Assembly (NCBI GenBank): GCA_950097015.1
Contig: CATNEN010000007.1
Coordinates: forward strand, 5,942,001 to 6,006,000
Direction: 5' to 3'
DNA from: Macrostomum hystrix
Lineage: Eukaryota; Platyhelminthes; Macrostomidae
Length of the DNA stretch: 64,000 nt
Below are positions 21,864 to 33,800 of this stretch, piece by piece. The position numbers and the translations under genes were made by a program. The stretch's first letter is position 1, and every line of letters begins with the position of its first letter. The notes under the pieces were generated by a model. The model was not told the origin of the DNA and made no database searches. It was given only the letters and a program-made list of their open reading frames with translations.

Positions 21864-24800
21864 TACGTCATTCACTTAAATGCAGGAACTGGTCATTCAC
21901 TTAACTACAGGAACTGGTCATTCACTTAACTACAGGAACTGGTCATTCACTTAACTACAGGAACTGGTCATTCACTTAACTGCAGGAACTGGTCATTCAC
22001 TTAACTGCAGGAACTGGTCATTCACTTAACTACAGGAACTGGTCATTCACTTAACTGCAGGAACTGGTCATTCACTTAACTGCAGGAACTGGTCATTCAC
22101 TTAACTACAGGAACTGGTCATTCACTTAACTACAGGAACTGGTCATTCACTTAACTGCAGGAACTGGTCATTCACTTAACTACAGGAACTGGTCATTCAC
22201 TTAACTGCAGGAACTGGTCATTCACTTAACTACAGGAACTGGTCATTCACTTAACTGCAGGAACTGGTCATTCACTTAACTGCAGGAACTGGTCATTCAC
22301 TTAACTGCAGGAACTGGTCATTCACTTAACTGCAGTAACTGGTCAATCAGCTAACTGCAGGAACTGGTCAATCAGCTAACTGCAGGAACTGGTCAATCAG
22401 CTAACTGCAGGAATACCGTCAATCAGCTAACTGCAGGAACTGGTCAATCAGCTAACTGCAGGAACTGGTCATTCAGTTAACTGCAGTAACTGGTCATTCA
22501 CTTAACTGCAGTAACTGGTCATTCACTTAACTGCAGGAACTGGTCAATCAGCTAACTGCAGGAACTGGTCATTCACTTAACTGCAGGAACTGGTCATTCA
22601 GTTAACTGCAGGAACTGGTCATTCACTTAACTGCAGGAACTGGTCATTCAGCTAACTGCAGGAACTGGTCATTCAGCTAACTGCAGGAACTGGTCAATCA
22701 GCTAACTGCAGGAACTGGTAATTCACTTAACTGCAGGAACTGGTCATTCAGCTAACTGCAGGAACTGGTCAATCAGCTAACTGCAGGAATACCGTCAATC
22801 AGCTAACTGCAGGAACTGGTCAATCAGCTAACTGCAGGAACTGGTCATTCAGTTAACTGCAGGAACTGGTCATTCAGCTAACTGCAGGAACTGGTCAATC
22901 AGCTAACTGCAGGAACTGGTCAATCAGCTAACTGCAGGAACTGGTCAATCAGCTAACTGCAGGAATACCGTCAATCAGCTAACTGCAGGAACTGGTCAAT
23001 CAGCTAACTGCAGGAACTGGTCATTCAGTTAACTGCAGGAACTGGTCATTCACTTAACTGCAGTAACTGGTCAATCAGCTAACTGCAGGAACTGGTCATT
23101 CAGTTAACTGCAGGAACTGGTCATTCAGCTAACTGCAGGAACTGGTCATTCACTTAACTGCAGTAACTGGTCAATCAGCTAACTGCAGGAACTGGTCATT
23201 CACTTAACTGCAGGAACTGGTCAATCAGCTAACTGCAGGAACTGGTCAATCAGCTAACTGCAGGAACTGGTCATTCAGTTAACTGCAGGAACTGGTCATT
23301 CACTTAACTGCAGTAACTGGTCAATCAGCTAACTGCAGGAACTGGTCATTCACTTAACTGCAGGAACTGGTCAATCAGCTAACTGCAGGAACTGGTCATT
23401 CACTTAACTGCAGGAACTGGTCAATCAGCTAACTGCAGGAACTGGTCATTCACTTAACTGCAGGAACTGGTCATTCAGTTAACTGCAGGAACTGGTCATT
23501 CACTTAACTGCAGGAACTGGTCATTCAGCCAACTGCAGGAACTGGTCATTCAGCTAACTGCAGGAACTGGTCATTCACTTAACTGCAGGAACTGGTCATT
23601 CACTTAACTGCAGGAACTGGTCATTCACTTAACTACAGGAACTGGTCATTCACTTAACTACAGGAACTGGTCATTCACTTAACTGCAGGAACTGGTCATT
23701 CACTTAACTACAGGAACTGGTCATTCACTTAACTGCAGGAACTGGTCATTCACTTAACTGCAGGAACTGGTCATTCACTTAACTGCAGGAACTGGTCATT
23801 CACTTAACTGCAGTAACTGGTCAATCAGCTAACTGCAGGAACTGGTCAATCAGCTAACTGCAGGAACTGGTCAATCAGCTAACTGCAGGAACTGGTCAAT
23901 CAGCTAACTGCAGGAACTGGTCAATCAGCTAACTGCAGGAACTGGTCAATCAGCTAACTGCAGGAACTGGTCAATCAGCTAACTTTAGGAGCTGGTCATT
24001 CACTTAACTGCAGGAACTGGTCAATCAGCTAACTGCAGGAACTGGTCATTCACTTAACTGCAGGAACTGGTCATTCAGTTAACTGCAGGAACTGGTCATT
24101 CACTTAACTACAGGAACTGGTCATTCACTTAACTACAGGAACTGGTCATTCACTTAACTGCAGGAACTGGTCATTCACTTAACTGCAGTAACTGGTCAAT
24201 CAGCTAACTGCAGGAACTGGTCAATCAGCTAACTGCAGGAACTGGTCAATCAGCTAACTGCAGGAATACCGTCAATCAGCTAACTGCAGAAACTGGTCAA
24301 TCAGCTAACTGCAGGAACTGGTCATTCACTTAACTACAGGAACTGGTCATTCACTTAACTACAGGAACTGGTCATTCACTTAACTGCAGGAACTGGTCAT
24401 TCACTTAACTACAGGAACTGGTCATTCACTTAACTGCAGGAACTGGTCATTCACTTAACTGCAGGAACTGGTCATTCACTTAACTGCAGGAACTGGTCAT
24501 TCACTTAACTGCAGTAACTGGTCAATCAGCTAACTGCAGGAACTGGTCAATCAGCTAACTGCAGGAACTGGTCAATCAGCTAACTGCAGGAACTGGTCAA
24601 TCAGCTAACTGCAGGAACTGGTCAATCAGCTAACTGCAGGAACTGGTCAATCAGCTAACTGCAGGAACTGGTCAATCAGCTAACTTTAGGAGCTGGTCAT
24701 TCACTTAACTGCAGGAACTGGTCAATCAGCTAACTGCAGGAACTGGTCATTCACTTAACTGCAGGAACTGGTCATTCAGTTAACTGCAGGAACTGGTCAT

Positions 24801-26422
24801 TCACTTAACTACAGGAACTGGTCATTCACTTAACTACAGGAACTGGTCATTCACTTAACTGCAGGAACTGGTCATTCACTTAACTGCAGTAACTGGTCAA
24901 TCAGCTAACTGCAGGAACTGGTCAATCAGCTAACTGCAGGAACTGGTCAATCAGCTAACTGCAGGAATACCGTCAATCAGCTAACTGCAGGAACTGGTCA
25001 ATCAGCTAACTGCAGGAACTGGTCATTCAGTTAACTGCAGTAACTGGTCATTCACTTAACTGCAGTAACTGGTCATTCACTTAACTGCAGGAACTGGTCA
25101 ATCAGCTAACTGCAGGAACTGGTCATTCACTTAACTGCAGGAACTGGTCATTCAGTTAACTGCAGGAACTGGTCATTCACTTAACTGCAGGAACTGGTCA
25201 TTCAGCTAACTGCAGGAACTGGTCATTCAGCTAACTGCAGGAACTGGTCAATCAGCTAACTGCAGGAACTGGTAATTCACTTAACTGCAGGAACTGGTCA
25301 TTCAGCTAACTGCAGGAACTGGTCAATCAGCTAACTGCAGGAATACCGTCAATCAGCTAACTGCAGGAACTGGTCAATCAGCTAACTGCAGGAACTGGTC
25401 ATTCAGTTAACTGCAGGAACTGGTCATTCAGCTAACTGCAGGAACTGGTCAATCAGCTAACTGCAGGAACTGGTCAATCAGCTAACTGCAGGAACTGGTC
25501 AATCAGCTAACTGCAGGAATACCGTCAATCAGCTAACTGCAGGAACTGGTCAATCAGCTAACTGCAGGAACTGGTCATTCAGTTAACTGCAGGAACTGGT
25601 CATTCACTTAACTGCAGTAACTGGTCAATCAGCTAACTGCAGGAACTGGTCATTCAGTTAACTGCAGGAACTGGTCATTCAGCTAACTGCAGGAACTGGT
25701 CATTCACTTAACTGCAGTAACTGGTCAATCAGCTAACTGCAGGAACTGGTCATTCACTTAACTGCAGGAACTGGTCAATCAGCTAACTGCAGGAACTGGT
25801 CAATCAGCTAACTGCAGGAACTGGTCATTCAGTTAACTGCAGGAACTGGTCATTCACTTAACTGCAGTAACTGGTCAATCAGCTAACTGCAGGAACTGGT
25901 CATTCACTTAACTGCAGGAACTGGTCAATCAGCTAACTGCAGGAACTGGTCATTCACTTAACTGCAGGAACTGGTCATTCAGTTAACTGCAGGAACTGGT
26001 CATTCACTTAACTGCAGGAACTGGTCATTCAGCCAACTGCAGGAACTGGTCATTCAGCTTACTGCAGGAACTGGTCATTCACTTAACTGCAGGAACTGGT
26101 CATTCAGCTAACTGCAGGAACTGGTCATTCACTTAACGGCAGGAACTGGTCATTCAGCTAACTGCAGGAACTGGTCATTCAGCTAACTGCAGGAACTGGT
26201 CATTCACTTAACTGCAGGAACTGGTCATTCAGCTAACTGCAGGAACTGGTCATTCACTTAACTGCAGGAACTGGTCATTCACTTAACTGCAGGAACTGGT
26301 CAATCAGCTAACTGCAGGAACTGGTCATTCACTTAACTGCAGGAACTGGTCAATCAGCTAACTGCAGGAACTGGTCATTCAGCTAACTGCAGGAACTGGT
26401 CAATCAGCTAACTGCAGGAACA
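21864..26422. repeat. 25-bp satellite array, about 180 units, 4.6 kb
   Basis: Unit TAACTGCAGGAACTGGTCAT plus TCACT. It has four main variants (CATTCACTTAA, CATTCAGTTAA, CATTCAGCTAA, CAATCAGCTAA) and a rare 26-bp form with GAATACCGTC. Each unit has a PstI-type CTGCAG. Rare variants recur at fixed offsets, showing that blocks of units were themselves duplicated (see findings). Confidence 0.97.
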
Positions 26423-26759
26423 GGAAAGTTTTTAAGCTTACATGGGAAACCTGCAAACATTTTAGTTCGTTCACATTTAAATTATGCGATGCCAGAGCAT
26501 ATTATTCGACATTAATTTTAATGACCATCATGAAAGCATCAAAATGCACACAAAAAACTAGTTATTTTATGGCAGTGTAAGTGAGTCTTTAGTTTGACAG
26601 TAATTTATCACTGTAAGCAACGTGTAAGCTTTCTCAGCCAGCAGTCGGCATGTTGGATGCCCGCGAGTCGTAGGCCAATAGGCCCTGAGAAAACTCGTCC
26701 ACAGCCACCCCCTGGGAGATATGCTGTGGCTAAATAAGGTCAAAGCCTATTGGCATGCA
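26423..26759. other. Unassigned stretch after the satellite
   Basis: AT-rich, with no gene seen. The satellite ends at GCAGGAACAGG near 26422. Confidence 0.4.
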
Positions 26760-27245
26760 GCTATCAATATTTTCGTCTGCGTTGCGAGTGCAATGGCTGA
26801 ATCAAATACACGAGAAGGTTGCCTCATCTGAGAACTTAACGACAGGCATGAGTGGGCCTTTTCGATGACAACTTCACGACGGAAGTCCATTCGCGATGAA
26901 TAAAAATAATATAATAAATGCTGAAGGGCTGCGGGCACAGGAACATGATTTGGGGACACTTGACCTGCAGCCAGCGACGATGCAATTCTGCCCGTTTTGA
27001 GCTCCAGAGCACACACGCACATAGATATTGTACGCAGGCACACGCTCACACAGAAGTGTACATCTGCCCTGACTTACTCATCGTCAGGCAGTGTACAACT
27101 TCACTGTGCCTTGGAGGTGGGCCCCTCAAGGGCGTAAATTGCACGACAAGCCCCCCAGCTATCTCTCCACGGCTGCGCACCAAATTAATGTGGCCTCGCC
27201 GCGGAATCGAGCTCAGGGACCTTGGTGGGAGAGGCAAACGCGATG
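26760..27245 (-). repeat. SINE-like element, family 1, longest copy
   Basis: On the minus strand it begins GCGTTTGCCTCTCCCACCAA. A tRNA-B-box-like stretch (GAGCTCGATTCCGC) follows about 30 bp on. The body holds AAGTCAGGGCAGATGTACAC, a GTGTGTG-rich part, GGGCAGAATTGC and GCTGGCTGCAGG, and the 3' part GCGAATGGACTTCCGTCGTG. The same order of blocks recurs at 27955, 34660, 43640, 48925, 55555 and 58330. The best A-box match is in the 48925 copy (GTGGCAAAGTGGTTAACGCG). Confidence 0.7.
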
Positions 27246-27249
27246 GATG

Positions 27250-30200
27250 AAGTAAAGGCACTAGCTCGAATCTGCAGCGTCTTCAAAAACAAACTTCACG
27301 CAAACAAAAATAGGCAGCAGATGCAATCTGATTGCACTTACTCAGTCTTTTGATGTAGGGTCCGGTGATACCCTTGAAAAACAAGACTGCGTGGCGCGTG
27401 AACGCTCAGGCACTCATCTACTGACAGGTACCTGAAGCAGCAGATCTGCTGGATTATTCCGCTGCGATGGGCAAATGGCCCTGGTAAATAGGGCCACAAC
27501 ACACCTGCGCGTTCTAAGCTCGGCAAACATCTACCCAGGGCGCTATACACTTGTTGATCGAACAACAGTCTCGTATTCTGCTATCGCAGGCAAACGTCAC
27601 ACGAGAGCTAAAAAACACGACCTGATGGGCGGTGTGACAGCGGCGCGGGGCCTACTGCTGCTGCTGACCCTGAAGATTAGCGGGCTGTAAGGAGAGACAT
27701 CAGCTCGATCGCGTGCCGTGCCAGCACGCAAGTAGGAGTTCGGCGGAGGAAACGAGGTGAAAGTTGTTCTCGAAACTGAGATCCTGTGTACCGAAATAAC
27801 CTGGATTGAGGCGCTTATCGCTGTTAATTCACTTTCTTTTCACAGGTGATCCATTTTTAAGGAATGCTAACTGGATAAGAGCCGAATCGCATGTACATAA
27901 CGACGTCACTGGTGAGGGCGAGGCTCTGGATGATGATGTTTCAGGCATTCTTTGCTGAGACTATGCTGAGACAGAATTGCCTCCTCGCTGGCTGCAGGTC
28001 TAGTGTCACCAAATCATGTGTCAGTGCCAACAGCACTTCTGCAATTATTGTTATTCATCGCGAATGGACTTCCGTTGTGAAGTTGTCATCGAAAAAGCCC
28101 GCTCAAGCATTTCGATCTGAACGCAACTTAGCAACGGCTCAGCTTCAGTTGAGCTGCCTGTCATTAAGTTCTAGAATTAGATGAGGCTAGGCTAGTATAA
28201 TACGGGGAGCCAATATCGTGGTTGAGACTCAGCGTGGATACGCTCCGTAGATGAGAAAAAATCTGATTGAAGAAGACTGAAGGAAGATTTGTTCCTAGGC
28301 ACCCAGACCTGGGTTCGCTCGCCAATAGATCATTCGCATGCTCATTTCCTCAAGACTCAAATCACACTCGGCTGTACAGCAAGGGCATCATTGGGCTTGG
28401 TACTCGACGCAGCTCACTGCAATCAAAAGGGAAATGAATTCAGCTGCCAGACTGCAATGTGACACTGCGTGGCTGCACCGAATGAAACTCAGAAGGGAAG
28501 GAAAGCAAAAAAGGGAATTAGCTCGGATTCGCTGACGATCAAGGCATAGAGAACGGAAATGATGAGAGTGGTACTTTGAAACGGGTAAAATGAGACTACG
28601 AGCGTATCACGATTGATCACGAATTCCCTTTTTACTAAAAAAAGCAATTGAAATACCTTGTCGCAGTAACGGTGAACCTGGCTTATTGACTTGAAACTTT
28701 TAGTTTTATTAAATCATCTTTGGCCACGAGAAAGTATAATTCCTACGGATCAATCGTTAGTGAGTTGGGGTGTTTTAACAGCTCAATGGAGCAAGGGCGA
28801 TGCAGCGGCAAGCTGTGAAGCGGGGGTACAAACAAAGGTCGTTTGAGTGCAACGAAACGATTGCGACAATGATGTCCCTTGAAACGGTTTCATGGCCCCT
28901 CCATGTGGATGAGGCAAATAGAAGAAACACCGAAGCGATCAAAATGATCAGGACTGTACAGCAGGAAAATGTTTATTTTCTCAAAAACTCTGCTAGACAA
29001 AACAATCCAGCTGCAGTTCAGAACAGGTAAATAAAAATAAACAGGCTTTTAGAGTAGGAAATAGCCATTTGAGTAGCCAGGCGAATTGAAAAGCTTCTCA
29101 GTACAAGCGGAAACTGTATTTGCCAGTGGAGTGGCGAGTTCCAGCGCTGAGTGAGCGTCAGCTTCAAGGGCGATGCACTTTTTCTGTCAGGCGAAAACAC
29201 AATCCGGAATGAGTAAGAGTAAGGACAGATAACAGAATAGAACTGCCTGGGTAGCCGACATCTCAGGCGGTTAATTGCATATTCGGAGCTGGCGCAAACA
29301 GCAAAGCATGCGATTTTCGAAACTCGGCAACAGAATATCTTCAGTTTCAATACAATGCTATTGCTGACAATGAGGGTGCAATTAGAACAGCCCCACCTTA
29401 CAGGGGAAACCTGGAATTATCTGAATATCTGAATTAGTCCGTACTTTGACTCCACTAAACTGGAAATTCCCGTTTGTTGTTTACATCCGAGTTCTGGGTC
29501 AACTTTGGATTCAGACGTTTGCCTTTGCCACTTCTGCCTACACATCTGCCTACTCCATACACATATGGAATACTTCAACCCGACTCAGATTAAGCTAAGG
29601 ATTACCTAAACATTACCTAGTCTCCACAACACTCCTAGGTCAGTTTACCTGCCCTCAGTCTACTCACCTCAAATCATTTGCCTAATCTCTATTCCGTTGT
29701 TCAATCCCTAACTCAGTTGTTAAATTACCATTCAGTTGTGTAATCCCTATTCAGTTGTCTCATCCCTATTCAGTTGCTTAATTAATATTCACTAATATAA
29801 TCCCAATTAAGTTGTTTAATTTCTATTCAGCTGTTTAATCTGAATTCAGATGCGTAATCCCCATTATATTAACTTCTGTTTTCGCCCAGATGAAATTAAT
29901 TATAAATCTGATTTCTGCCTTGGTTTCACAGCTGTCCCTGTCACAATGACCAGATTTTTGTCTCAAATGAAGGGTTGAAGTACAGCTGGCAAAAGTCTGT
30001 ATTTGTCAATCGGATTGACGTCAGCATGGCCGAAATCCTATTTTAGGATAATGATTTCCCACTAGTTAACAAATATTCGCTTTTGTGTGATGTTTTCATT
30101 TCTAGAAGCTGGAAAAACACAAATTCTGAGCCGCTAGTCTCATACAAAAACAGTTTCTGGCCAAAATCAATTGCTACAACTGCTTCAAGCGCTTACTCAG

Positions 30201-30882
30201 CTGCTGTTTGCCAATTGCTACAGACGAAGCTCAACCTTGCCTTGTTGCTTTTTTGTTATTTTGTTTTCTGCCTTATTCAACTGCATAGACAATGGCTAAA
30301 GTTCTGCTCATTGCTAGGAATCATTATTTTCATGACAATTATTCCACTTTAATCAGTCAATCAACCTGTCAATCAGCTACCCAAATGTAAAAGCATACTT
30401 TACGAGTGATGGGCGATGCAAAAAGAAAAAGTAGTTTCATCTCACAGAAGTCAGAACATCTCTCTCAATAACGTTTGATTCAATTATCTCGATGAGAAAA
30501 ATCTTTGAATAAACAAAACTTTTTCCCTTATGTTTTTAAAAGCAAAAATGCCAACGAAGCAATAAACTAGCCACTGTTGCCATAGCAACAGGAAACATTT
30601 AATGAGAGCAACAAATGGCAGCAAAAATAAATGTAAACTGCCTACTGTCAGTAGCCTGTGAGGCGGATTTTGAAGCCAGAAGTAAAAACATCTGTACGCG
30701 TTGTCAAGCAAGCCAGAATTCGAAGAAATTCGAAGAATGTGAATCGAATCAATCAAAGAGTCACGAGAAATTTCTGTGTACGCTTTCGCACCAGCCAACA
30801 CCCTCTTGATTTTCTCGTGACTCTTCGAATTCCCTGCAGTTGAGTTGAAAGAATGCCTTCAATGGGAATGAGAGAGTCAGTC
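27250..30882. other. Gene-poor interval upstream of the NAD kinase 3' end
   Basis: No gene supported. It holds a SINE-like fragment at 27955–28165. A degenerate ~20-bp tandem series based on TAATCCCTATTCAGTTGT lies at 29660–29870. A short hairpin (AGAGTCACGAGAAA, arms about 30758–30771 and 30813–30826) lies just downstream of the NAD kinase stop. Open frames such as 30083–30352 are hydrophobic but lack recognisable motifs. Confidence 0.5.
27955..28165 (+). repeat. SINE-like element, family 1, 3' part
   Basis: It shares AGACAGAATTGCCTCCTCGC, TGGCTGCAGGTCTAGTGTCA and CGCGAATGGACTTCCGTTGT with the 26760 copy, in the opposite orientation. The tRNA-like head is missing. Confidence 0.6.
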
Positions 30883-33800
30883 CTAGTTGCCATTGTCGCA
30901 GCCTGTTGAATGCTGCTGCTGCTGCTTGTGCTTCTTCTGCACCGAGCGAACATTCCAGTGGAAGCAGTCGGCGAGGCCGCTGAACCAGTCCTGCAGCGGG
31001 CTCCGCGCCGATATGGAGGGCACCATGAACTCCGAGGTGGTGATGCTGACTGAGTCACCGGGCTGAAGCTCCTGCCGGTCCCGGCCGTCGAAGCTCACCC
31101 AGGCGTTGCCGCGGGCCGCGTCAGCCAAGCGCACCTGCGGGGGGAGATTCGGGAAATACTGAAGAACTGCTTCTGTCACCTATTGGGCTTAAGCTTCTGA
31201 CAGGTGAGTGCAACTGCTATAAACTGATTACAGCCTGGGTCACAGGTGAGTGCAACTGCTATAAACTGATTACAGCCTCGGTCACAGGTGAGTGCAACTG
31301 CTATAAACTGATTACAGCCTGGGTCACAGGTGAGTGCAACTGCTAAAAACTGATTACAGCCTCAGTCACAGGTGAGTGCAACTGCTAAAAACTGATTACA
31401 GCCTCAGTCACAGGTGAGTGCAACTGCTAAAAACTGATTACAGCCTCAGTCACAGGTGAGTGCAACTGCTATTAACTGATTACAGCCTCGGTCACAGGTG
31501 AGTGCAACTGCTATAAACTGATTACAGCCTGAGTCACAGGTGAGTGCAACTGCTATAAACTGATTACAGCCTCAGTCACAGGTGAGTGCAACTGCTATAA
31601 ACTGATTACAGCCTGAGTCACAGGTGAGTGCAACTGCTATAAACTGATTACAGCCTCAGTCACAGGTGAGTGCAACTGCTATAAACTGATTACAGCCTGG
31701 GTCACAGGTGAGTGCAACTGCTAAAAACTGATTACAGCCTCAGTCACAGGTGAGTGCAACTGCTATAAACTGATTACAGCCTCAGTCACAGGTGAGTGCA
31801 ACTGCTAAAAACTGATTACAGCCTCAGTCACAGGTGAGTGCAACTGCTATAAACTGATTACAGCCTGGGTCACAGGTGAGTGCAACTGCTATAAACTGAT
31901 TACAGCCTCAGTCACAGGTGAGTGCAACTGCTAAAAACTGATTACAGCCTCAGTCACAGGTGAGTGCAACTGCTAAAAACTGATTACAGCCTCAGTCACA
32001 GGTGAGTGCAACTGCTAAAAACTGATTACAGCCTCAGTCACAGGTGAGTGCAACTGCTAAAAACTGATTACAGCCTCAGTCACAGGTGAGTGCAACTGCT
32101 AAAAACTGATTACAGCCTCAGTCACAGGTGAGTGCAACTGCTAAAAACTGATTACAGCCTCAGTCACAGGTGAGTGCAACTGCTAAAAACTGATTACAGC
32201 CTCAGTCACAGGTGAGTGCAACTGCTAAAAACTGATTACAGCCTCAGTCACAGGTGAGTGCAACTGCTAAAAACTGATTACAGCCTCAGTCACAGGTGAG
32301 TGCAACTGCTAAAAACTGATTACAGCCTCAGTCACAGGTGAGTGCAACTGCTAAAAACAGATTACAGCCTCAGTCACAGGTGAGTGCAACTGCTAAAAAC
32401 TGATTACAGCCTCAGTCACAGGTGAGTGCAACTGCTAAAAACTGATTACAGCCTCAGTCACAGGTGAGTGCAACTGCTATTAACTGATTACAGCCTCGGT
32501 CACAGGTGAGTGCAACTGCTATAAACTGATTACAGCCTGAGTCACAGGTGAGTGCAACTGCTATAAACTGATTACAGCCTCAGTCACAGGTGAGTGCAAC
32601 TGCTATAAACTGATTACAGCCTGAGTCACAGGTGAGTGCAACTGCTATAAACTGATTACAGCCTCAGTCACAGGTGAGTGCAACTGCTATAAACTGATTA
32701 CAGCCTCAGTTACAGGTGAGTGCAACTGCTATAAACTGATTACAGCCTCAGTCACAGGTGAGTGCAACTGCTATAAACTGATTACAGCCTCAGTCACAGG
32801 TGAGTGCAACTGCTATAAACTGATTACAGCCTCAGTCACAGGTGAGTGCAACTGCTATAAACTGATTACAGCCTCAGTTACAGGTGAGTGCAACTGCTAT
32901 AAACTGATTACAGCCTCAGTCACAGGTGAGTGCAACTGCTATAAACTGATTACAGCCTCGGTCACAGGTGAGTGCAACTCCCACAGCGGTTCGCAGCGAA
33001 CCTTGATGCTAGTGCTGGCCGGCAAGACCACGGGACGGAAGCTGAGCGAGTGCGGACACACGGGAGCCACCAGCAGAGCTGGCACTGAGGGATGCAGCAT
33101 GTTTGCACCTGCAGCCATGGCGTAGGCGGTGCTGCCAGTGGGGCTGCTCACAATGAGGCCGTCGCCCTGCACCGTAGTCACCGTGCGCTCCTCGATGAGC
33201 ACGTCTAGAATGCACAGGTTGCCTGAGGGACCGCGATCGATCACAACTTCGTTTAGCACCTGCGAAGAGAACAAAATTGTTTGAAATGTAGCTCACACGA
33301 TCAGATAAACTTAAGCTCATAATCTTGAGGTAGATTAAAATCGATATACGAACTAGCCTACTTAGAAAAAATAATAAAATGTTAGTATCAGGAATCAAGA
33401 GTGACAAGTAGGATTCCAGAGTTACAGGTAGGATTCCAGAGTGACAGGTAGGATTCCAGAGTTACAGGTAGGATTCCAGAGTGACAGGTAGGATTCCTAA
33501 GTGACAGGTAGGATTCCAGAGTGACAGGTATGATTCCAGAGTTACAGGTAGGATTCCAGAGTGACAGGTAGGATTCCAGAGTTACAGGTAGGATTCCAGA
33601 GTGACAGGTAGGATTCCAGAGTGACAGGTAGGATTCCAGAGTTACAGGTAGGATTCCAGAGTGACAGGTAGGATCCGGATTCCAGAGTGACAGGTAGGAT
33701 CCGGATTCCAGAGTGACAGGTAGGATCCGGATTCCAGAGTGACAGGTAGGATCCGGATTCCAGAGTGACAGGTTGGATCCGGATTCCAGAGTGACAGGTT

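Noticed and set aside
21864-26422. CRISPR-like array
   Set aside because: Units are contiguous 25-mers without unique spacers, and the genome is animal nuclear DNA.
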